The notes under the pieces are model-generated. The model was not told where the DNA came from. It ran no database searches and worked only from the letters and a program-made list of their open reading frames with translations. A stretch of 64,000 bases of DNA from Pelobates cultripes (lineage: Eukaryota; Chordata; Amphibia; Anura; Pelobatidae), in NCBI GenBank assembly GCA_933207985.1, contig OW240916.1:292935310-292999309 (forward strand), in the 5' to 3' direction. Numbering within the stretch: position 1 is the first letter of the stretch; every line of letters starts with the position of its first letter. The position numbers and the translations under genes were made by a program. Of this stretch, positions 32,578 through 43,308 are shown one piece after another.

Positions 32578-33299
32578 AGGGCCGGTGCAAGGATTTTTGC
32601 CGCCCCTGGCAAAAGTAAAGTTTTCCCTGTCAATTCCACCCCCCGTTCCCCGTCAATTCTCTCCCCCCCCTTCCCAACCACTGTTGTAGCGTGGCCGAGC
32701 CCTCTATTGGTCCGCGGGTACAGGTAGCTTTTGTTTCCTGTACCCGGCCGGACTAACAGTGCACACTCAGCCATCCAAGCAGAGTGCTCTGACACGTAAA
32801 TGAAGAGACTGACAGGTAATATGGTGGATAACCAATCAAATTGTTATGAGTCAAATTACACAGCGTGGCTAAATTCCATATAACTTTCCCACGCTGTGTA
32901 AAATGACACAGAGCACTTTTATTGGTGGATTTCAAGCCAACCAATCAGAGTGCTGTGACAGGTAAATGTAGAGACTTACCTGTCAGTCTCTTCATTTACG
33001 TGTCAGAGCACTCTGATTGGATGGCTTAAACCCACCAATCAGAGTGCTCTGAGCATAATTGCAGGGCGGGGCAAGGCTTTATAAGCCTTGCCCCGCCCTG
33101 CAGAGCTCAGTCTGCGCGGAGCCCTCACCGGGTGAAGATGGATATTTTTTTTGCGCTCTTTTTTTTTTTTAAAGTGCGGCGGGTATTATGGCTTTTTATT
33201 TGGCCTTTTTGGGGGGCTGAAAAAAGAAGATTTTAGAAGAAAGAAAACATCAAATGGTAAGTTTTATTTTATAACAGGTTTAGCTAATGGTCCCTCCTC
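32578..33299. repeat. Foldback spacer with 38-bp perfect inverted repeat
   Basis: A perfect 38-bp inverted repeat lies at 32,782-32,819 and 32,976-33,013 (GAGTGCTCTGACACGTAAAT start). Nested inside are the arms TTACACAGCGTGG and CCACGCTGTGTAA (about 32,856-32,900). The region begins with AGGGCCGGTGCAAGG, a sequence resembling the end of a hAT-type element, which truncates the left array. Further right is GCTTTATAAGCC with flanking GC-rich arms. Confidence 0.8.
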
Positions 33300-33857
33300 A
33301 CTATTTTTAGGGTGAGGGAGGTAGGTAGGGGTTAATTTTCGGGGGGAGGGTGGTGACTAGGGGTTTGGGGACCCCATGTCACCTGGGAGGAGGGGTTAAT
33401 TTTCTATTTAGGGCCCCCACCCGCCGCTCAGGGGTGGGGGCTGGGGGGGGAGGACAATAGGTCCCCCCTATTGATATTTAGGGCTCATACCCACCGCTCA
33501 GGGGTGGAGGCCAGGGGGGAGGACATTAGGTCCCCCCCCATTCTAATTTAGGGCCCCCACCCACCGGTCAGGGATGGGGTCAGGGGGGAGGACAATAGGT
33601 CCCCCCCTTATTCTAATTTAGGGCCCCCACTCGCCGCTCAGGGTTGGGGGCCGGGGGGAGGACAATAGGTCCCCCCCTATTGGTATTTAGGGCCCATACC
33701 CGCCGCTCAGGGGTGGAGGCCAGGGGGGAGGACATTAGGTGTCCCCCCCTCATTCTAATTTAGGGCCTCCACCCACCGCTCAGGGGTGGGGGCCGGTGGG
33801 GAGGACAATAGGTCCCCCCCTTATTCTAATTTAGGGCCCCCACCCACCGCTCATGGG
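33300..33857. repeat. GC-rich tandem array, right arm (inverted)
   Basis: Units read CTAATTTAGGGCCCCCACCC and CGCTCAGGGGTGGGGGCC with AGGACAATAGGTCCCCCC spacers, the reverse complement of the left array. The proximal part (GGTAGGGGTTAATTTTC, GACTAGGGGTTTGGGG) mirrors 32,489-32,577. It ends at the hAT-type insertion. Confidence 0.85.
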
Positions 33858-34767
33858 CAGGGGCGTTTTAGCCGCGAGGCAAACAAGGCATTTGCCTTGG
33901 GCGGCATTTTTCAGGGGGCGGCAAAAAACGCCGCCCCCAAATGCCCAGGGCAAATGCCTTGTTAGCCTTGTGGCTAACAGACATGCCGAGCGGGCGGGCG
34001 GCGCTGGGCGGGCAGCTGGCGAGGGAGCTCTTCCTCTGAGCTGTCCGCTCAGCTCCCTCGCGCGCCGGACAGCTCAGAGGAAGAGCTCCCTCGCCAGCCG
34101 CCCGCCCCGCCCAGCCCAGCGCCGCCCGCAGCCACTGGACCACCAGGGAGATAGAGAACCCTCCCCACCCCCAGCATTCCCAAAGGTAAGGAGGGAGGGG
34201 GGGTAAATTAAAAAAAAAATGTGTTAATGTGAGTGTGTGTGTCTGTTAATGTGTGTGTGTTTGTTAGTGTGTGTGTGTGTGTCTGACTGTGTGAGTGTGT
34301 CTGCTAGTGTGTGTCTGCTAGTGAGTTAGTGTGTGTCTGACTGTGTGTGTCTGTTAGTGTGTATGTGTTTGTCTGACTGTGTGTCTGTTAGTGTGTGTCT
34401 GTGTGTGACAGTTTGTGTCTGTTAGTGTGTATGTGTGTGTCTGACTGTGTGTATGTGTGTGTGTGTGTGTCTGTTAGTGTGTGTGTGTGTGTCTGTTAGT
34501 GTGTGTGTCTGACTGTGTGTATTAGTGTGTGTGTGTCTGTTAGAGTGTGTGTGTCTGTTAGAGTGTGTGTGTGTCTGTTAGTGAGAGTGTGTGTGTCTGT
34601 TAGTGAGTGTGTGTGTGTCTGTTAGTGTGTGTATGCGTATCTGTCAGTGAATGTGTGTATTTAGAAGGCGGGGCGGGGGGAAGGGTTGGGTGGGGCTGGC
34701 GTGGTGGGGGGTACTGCGTCTGAGTTTTTTCCTGCCTAGGGCAGCACAAAACCAGGATACACCACTG
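33858..34767. mobile_element. hAT-type non-autonomous element in the array
   Basis: The left end is CAGGGGCGTTTTAGC and the right end is CCAGGATACACCACTG (CAGTGGTGTATCC in reverse). CTCATGGG (33,850-33,857) and CTCGTGGG (34,768-34,775) form an 8-bp duplication with one mismatch, and removing the element restores the array phase. The interior has a long GC-rich stem-loop (about 33,993-34,130, arms with GAGGGAGCTCTTCCTCTGAG) and a GTGTGTCTGTTAGT minisatellite at about 34,225-34,650. No transposase is visible. Confidence 0.8.
34225..34650. repeat. GTGTGTCTGTTAGT minisatellite
   Basis: GT-rich repeats with interspersed CTGTTAGTGT and CTGACTGTGT. The purity is low and unit lengths vary. It lies inside the hAT-type element. 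Confidence 0.9.
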
Positions 34768-34915
34768 CTCGTGGGTGGGAGCCAGGGGGAGGACAATAGG
34801 TCCCCCCCTTATTTGACTTTAGGGCCCCCACCCGCCGTTCAGGGGTAGGGGCCGGGGGGGCAATAGGTCCCCCCTTCAGGTTAGAAGCCCCACTCGCGTG
34901 GCACGGGTGGGGGCT
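34768..34915. repeat. Remainder of GC-rich array
   Basis: Continues the right-arm units (GTGGGAGCCAGGGGGAGGAC, CCGCCGTTCAGGGGTAGGGG) after the hAT-type insertion, ending near CTCGCGTGGCACGGGTGGGG. Confidence 0.8.
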
Positions 34916-34945
34916 TGGGAGGGGGGACGTCTTTTATTTTTTTTT

Positions 34946-35140
34946 ACAGTGAGCAGCCACAGGCTGCTCACTGTTTAATAGACATGCCCCTACTCGCGGT
35001 ATAGCGAGTAGGGGCATAATTTACTAATACTAAGTAATCTTTACTTAGTATTAGTACATTTGGCTGAAAGACCAATTCAGGTCTTTCAGCCTTTTAGTAG
35101 ATAGCTCCCTAATACCGTCGGAATTAGGGAGTTATCTACT
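34946..35140. other. Five consecutive stem-loops
   Basis: Adjacent hairpins, checked base by base: 34,946-34,974 (13-bp arms, 3-nt loop), 34,984-35,017 (14-bp arms, 6-nt loop), 35,022-35,056 (16-bp arms, 3-nt loop), 35,062-35,091 (12-bp arms, 6-nt loop) and 35,096-35,140 (18-bp arms with one mismatch, 9-nt loop). The arms differ between hairpins, so this is not one repeated unit. No gene is here. The last hairpin is part of the repeat duplicated at 63,016. Confidence 0.9.
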
Positions 35141-36090
35141 TATTCAGTCCTGTTATTACATTGACAGGCTAAGTAACTTACATGTTATATGAATGTGTGT
35201 TACTTGATTGTTGTAAGTGTTGCAAATGCTTACAGCTGAATCCTGGCTATGTTTGTATACTTTTTATTTAAACTTGTATATAGTGTAACATTCTTCTTCT
35301 TCCACTGGGTAAGTATATTAGTACTTAGGCAATGCTGTGCTTCGGAACTTCGGCACTTTGACACTTCGGCAAGTTCGGAATTTCGGCACTTCGACCCTTC
35401 GGAAATTCGGTAATTTCAGAACTTCGGGACCTTGGCAATTTGGCACTTCGGCTATTTGGACATTCGGAAGTACCCAAATGTCTGAATTGCCCGAAATTCG
35501 TCCGAATTCATATTCGGACCGAAACGAATTGCACATGTCTAATATCAACTAAATAGCCCAAATCACTGTCCCTCAATAGAGGAAAAATTAAAAAATGATA
35601 ATATGCAAAAGGGCATGTGCCGAGAAAGTAAAGTCCCGGATCCATACAGGTAAACTGAAACGATAAGAACTCAGTACCTGACCTCGGTGTGGGCCCCCAC
35701 CTGACGTGTAAACCCAGATAGTGCTGGTTATTGTAGCTGCTGCACGGTGAAGTAAACGGATGTATCAGTCACTGAAACCTGAGTGGCTGCGGAATGTTAG
35801 TTCACGCCAAACTAAGGTATAAGAAACACGAGGTAGAATGACAGAGCTAAAATCAGTGTCGCGGTCGGTGTCTTCACAAAAAAGCGCGGCTCGGCACGGC
35901 ACACCAACCTAGATAAAAGGGTATAATGATCGTGTTAGAGAAGTAAATCAATTAAAGATTCATGTTTAAATCCATCCATGGCCAGCTATTAAGGGAACTA
36001 TTGGGTCATTTCACTAAACACAGTTTTGTCCAGATGGATTAATGGCCAAATTCAAAAGGGATTGGCAATTCTCATATTTACCAAAGCCAG
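35104..36090. repeat. ~1-kb repeat, copy 1 (uninterrupted)
   Basis: Nearly identical to 63,016-64,000, starting at GCTCCCTAATACCGTCGG. Includes a CTTCGG-rich stretch (about 35,337-35,520), a GGACCGAAACGAATTGCACA segment and a CGGCACGGCACACC segment. Differences are few (for example near 35,370 and 35,610). No coding motif. Copy 2 is broken at its left by the ERV-B 3' LTR, so copy 1 shows the pre-insertion sequence. Confidence 0.9.
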
Positions 36091-36259
36091 TTCGGTAAAT
36101 TTGCACTATTCCAAATGCATTCTGTGTCTGTTTCTCAAATTTACCAAAGCCAATTCGGTAAATTTGCACTATTCCAAATGCATTCTGTGTCTGTTTCTCA
36201 TATTTACCAAAGCCAATTTGGTAAATTCGCACTATTCTAAATGCATTCTGTGTGTGTTT
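36071..36259. repeat. 63-bp tandem repeat, three units
   Basis: Units start at about 36,071, 36,134 and 36,197, each with TTTACCAAAGCCAATTCGGT and CCAAATGCATTCTGTGT. Each contains the short palindrome TTTACC...GGTAAA. Copy 2 of the 1-kb repeat runs out of the window at the first unit. Confidence 0.9.
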
Positions 36260-37100
36260 TAAAATCAGAGCTTTTTGTTTCTGATATCCATACAAAGTAT
36301 AGAATCCAGAATACTAACAAGGCACCAGTTTTAAACAAAATCAGGACCAAATTCATCTACGTAGTAGGACCTACATATACAAACTATTGGTCACTTGCTT
36401 TTTGCAAGGAAATAACAATTGTTAGGATATGGATGTCTATTTTTAATACAGCTACAGCAGACTGTAGTGGTTATGGTGCTTGGCTGTTCCTTTAACTCGT
36501 TAATATTTAAAATGCCTATATATATATATATATATATATATATCTTTTATAGCCGTTGAATGAAATCCTGATAGCACCACAAAGACTTGCCATGTGGCTC
36601 TATCTCCGCAGGGAATCACCAAATGTTTACCTCCCTTTGTCAGCCATGGAGAAATGACTGCAAAAGGAGAAGGTTGTACCGTTGTTATGTACTATTGTTG
36701 ATATTAAAAAGTAAACTGGAAATCTTTAGTCATACTGTACAGACTTAGCACGATGAGCCCTGCATACATTACTAATTTAGGGACCTCTAGATCCTTATCA
36801 CGTGTTCTCTGGGCTACGAAGCCACATGTGGGTTAGTAATTCTGAGAAAATGTTTGCTTAATCTATTATACCAACCTGTCAAACATTATAAAGAGATAAA
36901 ACTCAGAGTACTTAAGTGATAAGAAAGTTATAGTTCTATGTTTTGATTCTCTGTCAGTTTACATCCATTATTAAAGGTTGTAGAAACTTAGTAGTGGTGA
37001 GGCCTGGGGCAGGGGGTTTTATCTACCCATTTATACATGAAAAGCAGAAAGGGAGCAGGGGAGGAGGGAGGACTTCATCAGGAAAGAGTCGGTCTCCGTG
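36260..37100. other. Non-coding stretch with TA microsatellite
   Basis: A (TA)n run lies at about 36,517-36,543. No gene recognised. Confidence 0.55.
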
Positions 37101-37334
37101 TTAAAGGATCACTATTGTGTCAGGAAAACTAAGCGGTTTTCCTCACACTATAGTGCCCTTTGGACGCTCTGCGTGATGAAGGCATAATATGCCTCCAGCG
37201 TTGCAGATGCGCCTCTAGTGGCTGTCCAGAAGAAACTGCTATGTTTGCATCCGCAGGGTTAAAACCTGAGGGACCGGGCACCCAGACCCCTTCATTGAGC
37301 TGAAGTGGTCTGGGTGACTATAGTGTCCCTTTAA
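37101..37334. mobile_element. Short T2/Kolobok-like MITE
   Basis: TTAAAGGATCACTATTGTG at the left and CTATAGTGTCCCTTTAA at the right, with TTAA at both ends (37,101-37,104 and 37,331-37,334). The right part has the GCTGAAGTGGTCTGGGTG block seen in sister copies. Confidence 0.78.
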
Positions 37335-38309
37335 CTCGTCGTTTTATCTAGCGATCTCTGTGTTATTCCTATAGCAAATCACTGTACTATCAATCAAAGT
37401 CTACAAACAGGATATATGGCAAATAAAAAGAGCTGAACAGTGTGTGAAATTCTGAGCAGTTCATAGAGAACACAGCACCATCTCCATGAGAATTAGGGTG
37501 CGTTTAAAGATGCACTCTAAGCGCCACACCCTGTTCGACCTGCTGCAGTGGGTATGGTGCTGTATATGTCACAGATGCTGTGTTTCAGTTCTGTGTAAAA
37601 TCATTTTTGAGTGGTTTGACAAACAAAGTCCTCTTTAGGGTCAGTGCAAAGATTTTTGGCTTCATAGGCAGAGATGCATTTTGTAAACCACCTCCCCCCA
37701 CACATACTCACTTATGAGCTCGCTGCCCAGAACCCAGGGTGTCTGTGTAAGGAGAGGTGCAACTAAGACACCCCAACATTACAGGGACCCCAAGCAGGAA
37801 TTTTTACTTGCAAAGAAACACAAGCAAATAATTTGAGACACCCCTCAACACATACATACTTTGCATATACATACACACAAACATATATATTACTGGAGTT
37901 AGTAGGGTCCAAATGAAAAGGCTTTGGACTGTAACTCCCATCACATACCACTAGGGTTTATAATTATCTTCACTGTTCAAGAGGTATACCACTGTACCCC
38001 ATACAAATGTTAGCATTAGATACACTGTTGTACCACTCAGTGTTATGAAGAGGTTGGGTTACAGTGCAGGATAAAGATCTGCCAAGTTTATCAAGTTTGT
38101 GATCAGAAGAGATAGGAGGGTGAGCCAGTCCTTGCCAGCAGGTGAGCTGGCGCTGGTGATGCATATCTCCCAAGTGTCCCCATTTAGGAGGGATAGTCTG
38201 CATTTTGGGCACAAATTGCTCTGCCTCTCTTTTCTAAGATCTCCATATTGTAGCTGTGACTGAGTGTATAAGAGTGCTCCACAGCAATAAAACTGACAGT
38301 AATTTGTTT
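37335..38309. other. Non-coding stretch, no gene recognised
   Basis: AGGGTCAGTGCAAAGATTTT near 37,637 resembles a hAT-type end like the one at 32,578, but no partner was found. Nothing else is assignable. Confidence 0.45.
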
Positions 38310-38388
38310 TTAAAGGAACACTATAGGGTCACCCGCCTTGCCTGCCTAAATATAGTAAAATCTTACTTGTATTAAAGTCAGCTCTGGC

Positions 38389-38458
38389 CAGGGCCGGACT
38401 GGGGACACGAAGCAGCCCTGGAAAAAAAATCTATATTTTTATCTATATATACACACCA

Positions 38459-38514
<56 letters not shown>

Positions 38515-39561
38515 TTGAAATATTTATTTTTCAATTCAAAATCAAAATATTAGTCCTTTTAGGGTAATTAAATTATACAGTAAAGCATACTCACATGCAG
38601 ACACAGACAATCTTACTGATGCACACAAATAGGCTCATTGACAATCTCAATGACACACACAGACAAGGTTACTGGTACACACACAAATCTAGTACAGACA
38701 AACTCTTATACACACACACACTTACTACAGACAAGCTCACTGTACACACATGCTCACCACAGACAGGAGCAGACACACCCATGCTCCCTACAGACAAGCT
38801 CACTAACACACACACGATCCCTACAGACAAGCTCACTGACACACACACAGGCAGACAGTCAAACATACAGACAGAGGCAGACAGTCACACACACACAGAC
38901 AGTGTCATACATAAACACAGAGGCAGACAGTCATACACACACACATAGAGGCAGACAGTCACACACACACATAGAGGCAGACAGTCACACACACACACAC
39001 AGTCACACACACACACACAGTCACACACACACACAGAGGCAGACAGTCACACACACACAGGCAGACAGTCATACATACACACACACAGACAGTGTCACAC
39101 ACAGGCAGACAGTCATACATACACACAGAGGCAGACAGTCACACACACAGACAGTCATACATACACACAGATAGTGTCACACACAGGCAGTCATACACAG
39201 ACACACTGACCTGCTTCTTACCTCCACATCCCTTGGAGCTCCTGGAGGCTGGTTGTTGCTTCCCATGCTGCATTAACCAGGGCCCCCGCTGCACACTAAA
39301 CCCCACCCCACCACACGCTATACCCTGCCCCGCGCTAAGCCCCGCCCCTGCCACAATAATTTCTTTTTCGGCCATGTGTGAGCTGTGCCGGCCGCCTGGC
39401 TCCCCCTGCTCCCATGGGGTCCTGTGTGGCCGCACAGCTCACACATGGCCGGCCAAGATCACAGGAGCCTGATCAGTTCTGAATGGGGCTGTCAGCCCAG
39501 CCCCAGGTGCCGCGGCCCACCGGGAAATTTCCCGGTATCCAGGTGGGCCAGTCCGGCCCTG
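38389..39561. mobile_element. hAT-type non-autonomous element, exact 8-bp TSD
   Basis: Ends CAGGGCCGGACTGG and CCAGTCCGGCCCTG are perfect 14-bp inverted repeats. GCTCTGGC is duplicated exactly at 38,381-38,388 and 39,562-39,569. The interior has (GT)n at about 38,459-38,482, (TA)n at about 38,491-38,512, a CACACACACAGAGGCAGACA minisatellite to about 39,200, and a hairpin with 18-bp perfect arms at 39,370-39,387 and 39,433-39,450. No transposase. Confidence 0.93.
38600..39205. repeat. ACACACAGAGGCAGACAGTC minisatellite
   Basis: Many imperfect units of CACACACACAGGCAGACAGT type, preceded by ACAGACAAGCTCACTG-type units. The long open frames across this stretch result from the repeat and are not genes. 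Confidence 0.9.
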
Positions 39562-39948
39562 GCTCTGGCCTTGTCTGCCTCTGACCTGCTTGCTGTCTGC
39601 TGACATCAGAAGTGGTGGTCTGAGTCAATCACAATGTTTTCCCATAGGATTGGCTGAGACTGTCAAGGAGGCAGATCAAGGGCAAAACCAGCACAAGTCA
39701 AACACAGTCCTGGCCAATCATGCAGAGGGTGGAGACACTGAATGGCAGTACTGCACAGTGAGCAACACTGCCCCAGGAAGCACCTCTAATAGCCATCTGA
39801 GGAGTGGCCAGTTGAGTTATCACTAGGCTGTAATGTAAACACTCTGAAAAGACATTGTTTACAGCAAAAAGCCTGAAGGGAATGATTCTACTCACCAGAA
39901 CAAATGCAATAAGCTGTAGTTGTTCTATTGACTGTAGTGTCTCTTTAA

Positions 39949-42782
39949 ACTAGAGTAAATGTGTTCAGAAATCAGTCTTCGTAGATAAGATACAATGTTC
40001 TTGTTCTAAATTGCATTTTGTTTGCATAAACTGTTATCATAAAAAGTCACCTAAAATTTCTCAGAACAGCACTGCCCCAGGCCATAACAGCATATCCCCA
40101 CTCACACCCCTAAATGTAATGGGTCCCTCTTTGTTCATTTGAAATGTTGGCAGGTATGATTGATGTGACAGCTTGTCTTCCTGGGAAAAGGGGGCACTCG
40201 AAAAACGCGCATGTCAGCCTAATGTGAATGCATGCAGGAGTGCAGTTATTGATTGTAGCACGTATACTTTCTGGGGACATTCCCCTGGTATCGTGTCCAC
40301 AAAAGCAGGACTCCAGGAAACAAAACCAGGGATGGCTGGACACGAGCCAGAAATCTCTACTGTCCCTCCAGATTTGGGACAGGTGGGAGGCCTGCCAATA
40401 CTCCCGACCCCATATGGGTGATCGGGAGTAAGATCTTAATATCATGCACATGATAAAATTGTGTGACTTAACATAACTAAAGGTGCAATGCTGGAACCAA
40501 TGTAGTAATGATACACACCACAATAAACAATGTTATGAAGACATTGCTTTTGTATGATAATTACCAACAATAAAGGGAGGTATCTGGATGATGGTTTAGT
40601 CTGTGAATGTCTTATTCACACTTGGATTATGAGATAGGGTGTAACTCCAATCCATACAGAAATGAGTGTCCACACATCTATGGCCGTGTGATGTGTTATT
40701 GTGTGTGCTTACCAGTTTCTCCATCTGAGATGTTTGCCCATGTCTATTAACGTAAACTTCCTGTCTGACACAATGTAACAGTAATGGGAACCGACATAGC
40801 ATTTCATGGCTGCCTAACACCATCACATAAATTACAACACTTATTTAGATGAAATCAGATTAATCCAGTCCTGAAATAATCACTTTTAATAAAAAGTAGT
40901 TCTCACAAAAGTTATGATTGGGAATTATTTGTAACCTTTTTGTTTTTGAGAAACAAAATCTACCCAGTGGGAATTTTAATATTGTACCAGCCAAACTTCT
41001 ACCAATGACTGAGGATAATTCTGCGGTCTTGCGTGATTTTCCATTGACCACTACTCTTGTACTCGTGCACATGTGTGACCAAACAGTGTATATACAGTAC
41101 CACCTGGTAGATGAACACCTAACAAAGAATTAGCTGGCAGCACTGAGGAACAAGAGGTTCGTTATATCTATTTTGCCCCCTCTTCCCAACAGCACCTACT
41201 TCGAAGCAAACATATAACCTTGCATTTTTTTTTTTAAATTTTTTTGCATTTCTAACACTATAGTATTCCTTTCAATTATTAGCACATTTTCACTGACAGC
41301 CCAAAATGCATTCTGAAAAGGAATAGAGCTATATTCTGTTGCTGGAGAAATGCATATCTATGGTAATTGGATTGCAGTTTAAATGAATATATATTTCACT
41401 TAGCTTTTTTTTTTTTTTTTTAAATCTTTTTTAAAGATTTTTCCTCCCATGAACAGGCAGAGAAGAATGTAATCCAGGATGGGAAAATTGCCTGAAATAC
41501 TATATATAATATTATATATTTATTTTATTTATATTGTGATATTTTATTTAATTTCATTTACCCATAGAGGGTTCCTAATGAAAGCCATATTGGCAATTCA
41601 ATAACTGATATGGTTAAAGGAAAAGTCACTGCAGATTTTTCCATTCTCCCTAAACCACCGATTCTTCCTCATTTCTATTCTTCTGTCTTTTTTCCTCCTA
41701 CATGCAGTCCTCTCCCAACAAAGACAGAGAGACAAGCTGCAGGCCACTCTACCATTATTTCTTCCACCCACTCTACATCTTTCCCCTTTCTCAGTAAACC
41801 CTTCGTTTTGGTTGCTTGCACCTCTTATTGTTATTTTTTTGGCTGCCTGCCTGCCTTGCTGGCAAGGGGAGGGTTACCCCTTATTCTGCAGAGGGCTCCT
41901 AACCCTTTCTTTGACTTCTGTCTGAGTTGTCTGTTACCATAGAGATCGTTCTCCCCCCTCCACCCTGACTTGTTAAAGAGAGAGCAAGGTTTAGGCCGAT
42001 CACTGTGGGGCGCCTCCTAATTAATGGGGAACTCAGCCATGGCTGTTGTAGACAAGAGCATGGATTGTGTTTAATCAGGAACACCGTGGCCTCCAAACTG
42101 AATTCATTAACCCATAATACACCAAGCATGCCACAATGCTTTAGATAGTGAACAAAAAGTGATGGAATCTCCTATAATAAAGCTCATTTTACATAAATAG
42201 ACTTCTCCTTTTAAAAAATTTGTAGTATATGAAGGTTATAATGTTTTTTTAGAACGTTTTGTCATCAACCCTAGCATTGACTAGTGTACTGTATTACAAC
42301 GCTTTACATTTTTACAATTGGGGTTTTAAACAGCAAAACAACACATTTTAAAACAAACAAAAGAATTACCTGGTCCAGCTCTATAAGCTCTCAATCATTA
42401 TGCAATGAGCCATAAATATACAAAAGGAAGGAAAGCACATTAAACCAAGAAGGACAAATTTAGCTTTCTCTAGTTTACAAGGGCATTGTGACGTGTTGCT
42501 GTTATATATTAGTCAACTTAATGGTTCATCTTTATTAAACTTTAAAGATTGTGCTTCTGCAATAAAGCAGCTGGAACTGCATTTTACATCAATGCAGGCC
42601 TCAATTAGTTTGTTAACTTTCCTGAATTTGGTATAAAAGCACCAAGAATTTCATAATGGCAATTTCTGCAGCCAAAGATAACTGCAGGATATCTTCATAG
42701 TATGGAAACTTACTGGGTATTGACACATGGAACTTTTTCCCTTCAAGTTATAAATACATTTCTTTTAAATTGCATGATTCTG
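39949..42782. other. Non-coding stretch, no gene recognised
   Basis: AT-rich, with T homopolymers near 41,228 and 41,406-41,421. Open frames of up to 137 codons, for example 40,110-40,523 on the minus strand, have no recognisable domain. No RNA gene seen. Confidence 0.5.
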
Positions 42783-42852
42783 TTAAAGAGATACTATAAT
42801 GCTAGGAATTACACATCTGTATCCCTAGCACTATAGTTCCCTATGGTCCCCT
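42783..42852. mobile_element. Left fragment of a T2/Kolobok-like MITE
   Basis: TTAAAGAGATACTATAATGC begins at 42,783 and the sequence is cut at 42,852 by the ERV-C LTR. The matching right end is absent before the assembly gap, so ERV-C appears to have inserted into this MITE. Confidence 0.6.
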
Positions 42853-43288
42853 TGTGGTGGAATCTCGGTAAAAATAAATTTAGTAGGCCGAGATTACCAC
42901 GTGGCATGTGTACGTGCATATGCTGACGTATCGATCAGTTGGTTGCACGAGGCAAGATACGATCAGTAGTGTACGGAGCATGTGTAAGAATACAGGATGT
43001 AGTATTCCCCTCCTCCATTGTGCTGGACAAGCCATGCGGTCAAGCAGGAAGTTAATTCTCATTTGTAATGATTGGTCAAGAGAATGTGCGGGTGGAGCTT
43101 AATATGGGAGGAGTTATGTGCCTATATAGGGAGCCTGCACTATTGTTCAGGGCTCAGAACTTGCTGTAATTTTGGTGACATTAGTCCCTCTGAGTCCCGA
43201 TCGGTGATCCAATAAAGAATCTCTTCCTTCCTGAAGAAACCTGTGTCCATCCCTCTGTGCTTTGCTTCCGTCAGTTTCTCCGGTATCA
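42853..43288 (+). repeat. ERV-C 5' LTR (436 bp)
   Basis: Begins TGTGGTGGAATCTCGG and ends TTTCTCCGGTATCA. A stem-loop of AATCTCGG and CCGAGATT lies at the start. TATATAGG at about 43,124 and AATAAA at 43,211-43,216 fit promoter and polyA signals. No second copy occurs in the window, so the ends rest on TG/CA and the primer site. Confidence 0.75.
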
Positions 43289-43290
43289 TT

Positions 43291-43308
43291 TGGTGCATTG
43301 GCCGGGAA
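43291..43308 (+). other. Primer binding site, tRNA-Gly(GCC) type
   Basis: TGGTGCATTGGCCGGGAA follows the LTR by two bases. Its first 16 bases complement the 3' end of tRNA-Gly-GCC (ending CCCGGCCAATGCACCA). Confidence 0.82.

Larger units (their letters stand above)
38310..39948. mobile_element. T2/Kolobok-like MITE split by hAT-type insertion
   Basis: TTAAAGGAACACTATAGGGT at 38,310 and GACTGTAGTGTCTCTTTAA ending at 39,948 are its two ends, with TTAA on both. The interior is broken at 38,389 by an 1,173-bp hAT-type element and resumes at 39,570. Without that insertion and one TSD the MITE would be about 0.46 kb, comparable to its relatives. Confidence 0.75.

Noticed and set aside
36026..36295. 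Open frames on both strands over the 63-bp repeats
   Set aside because: The repeat length is a multiple of three and keeps frames open by chance. The peptides are repeat translations.
38595..39174. Two overlapping plus-strand frames of 117 and 178 codons rich in Thr/His/Gln
   Set aside because: They are produced by CACACA and CAGACA repeats inside a hAT-type element and have no coding features.
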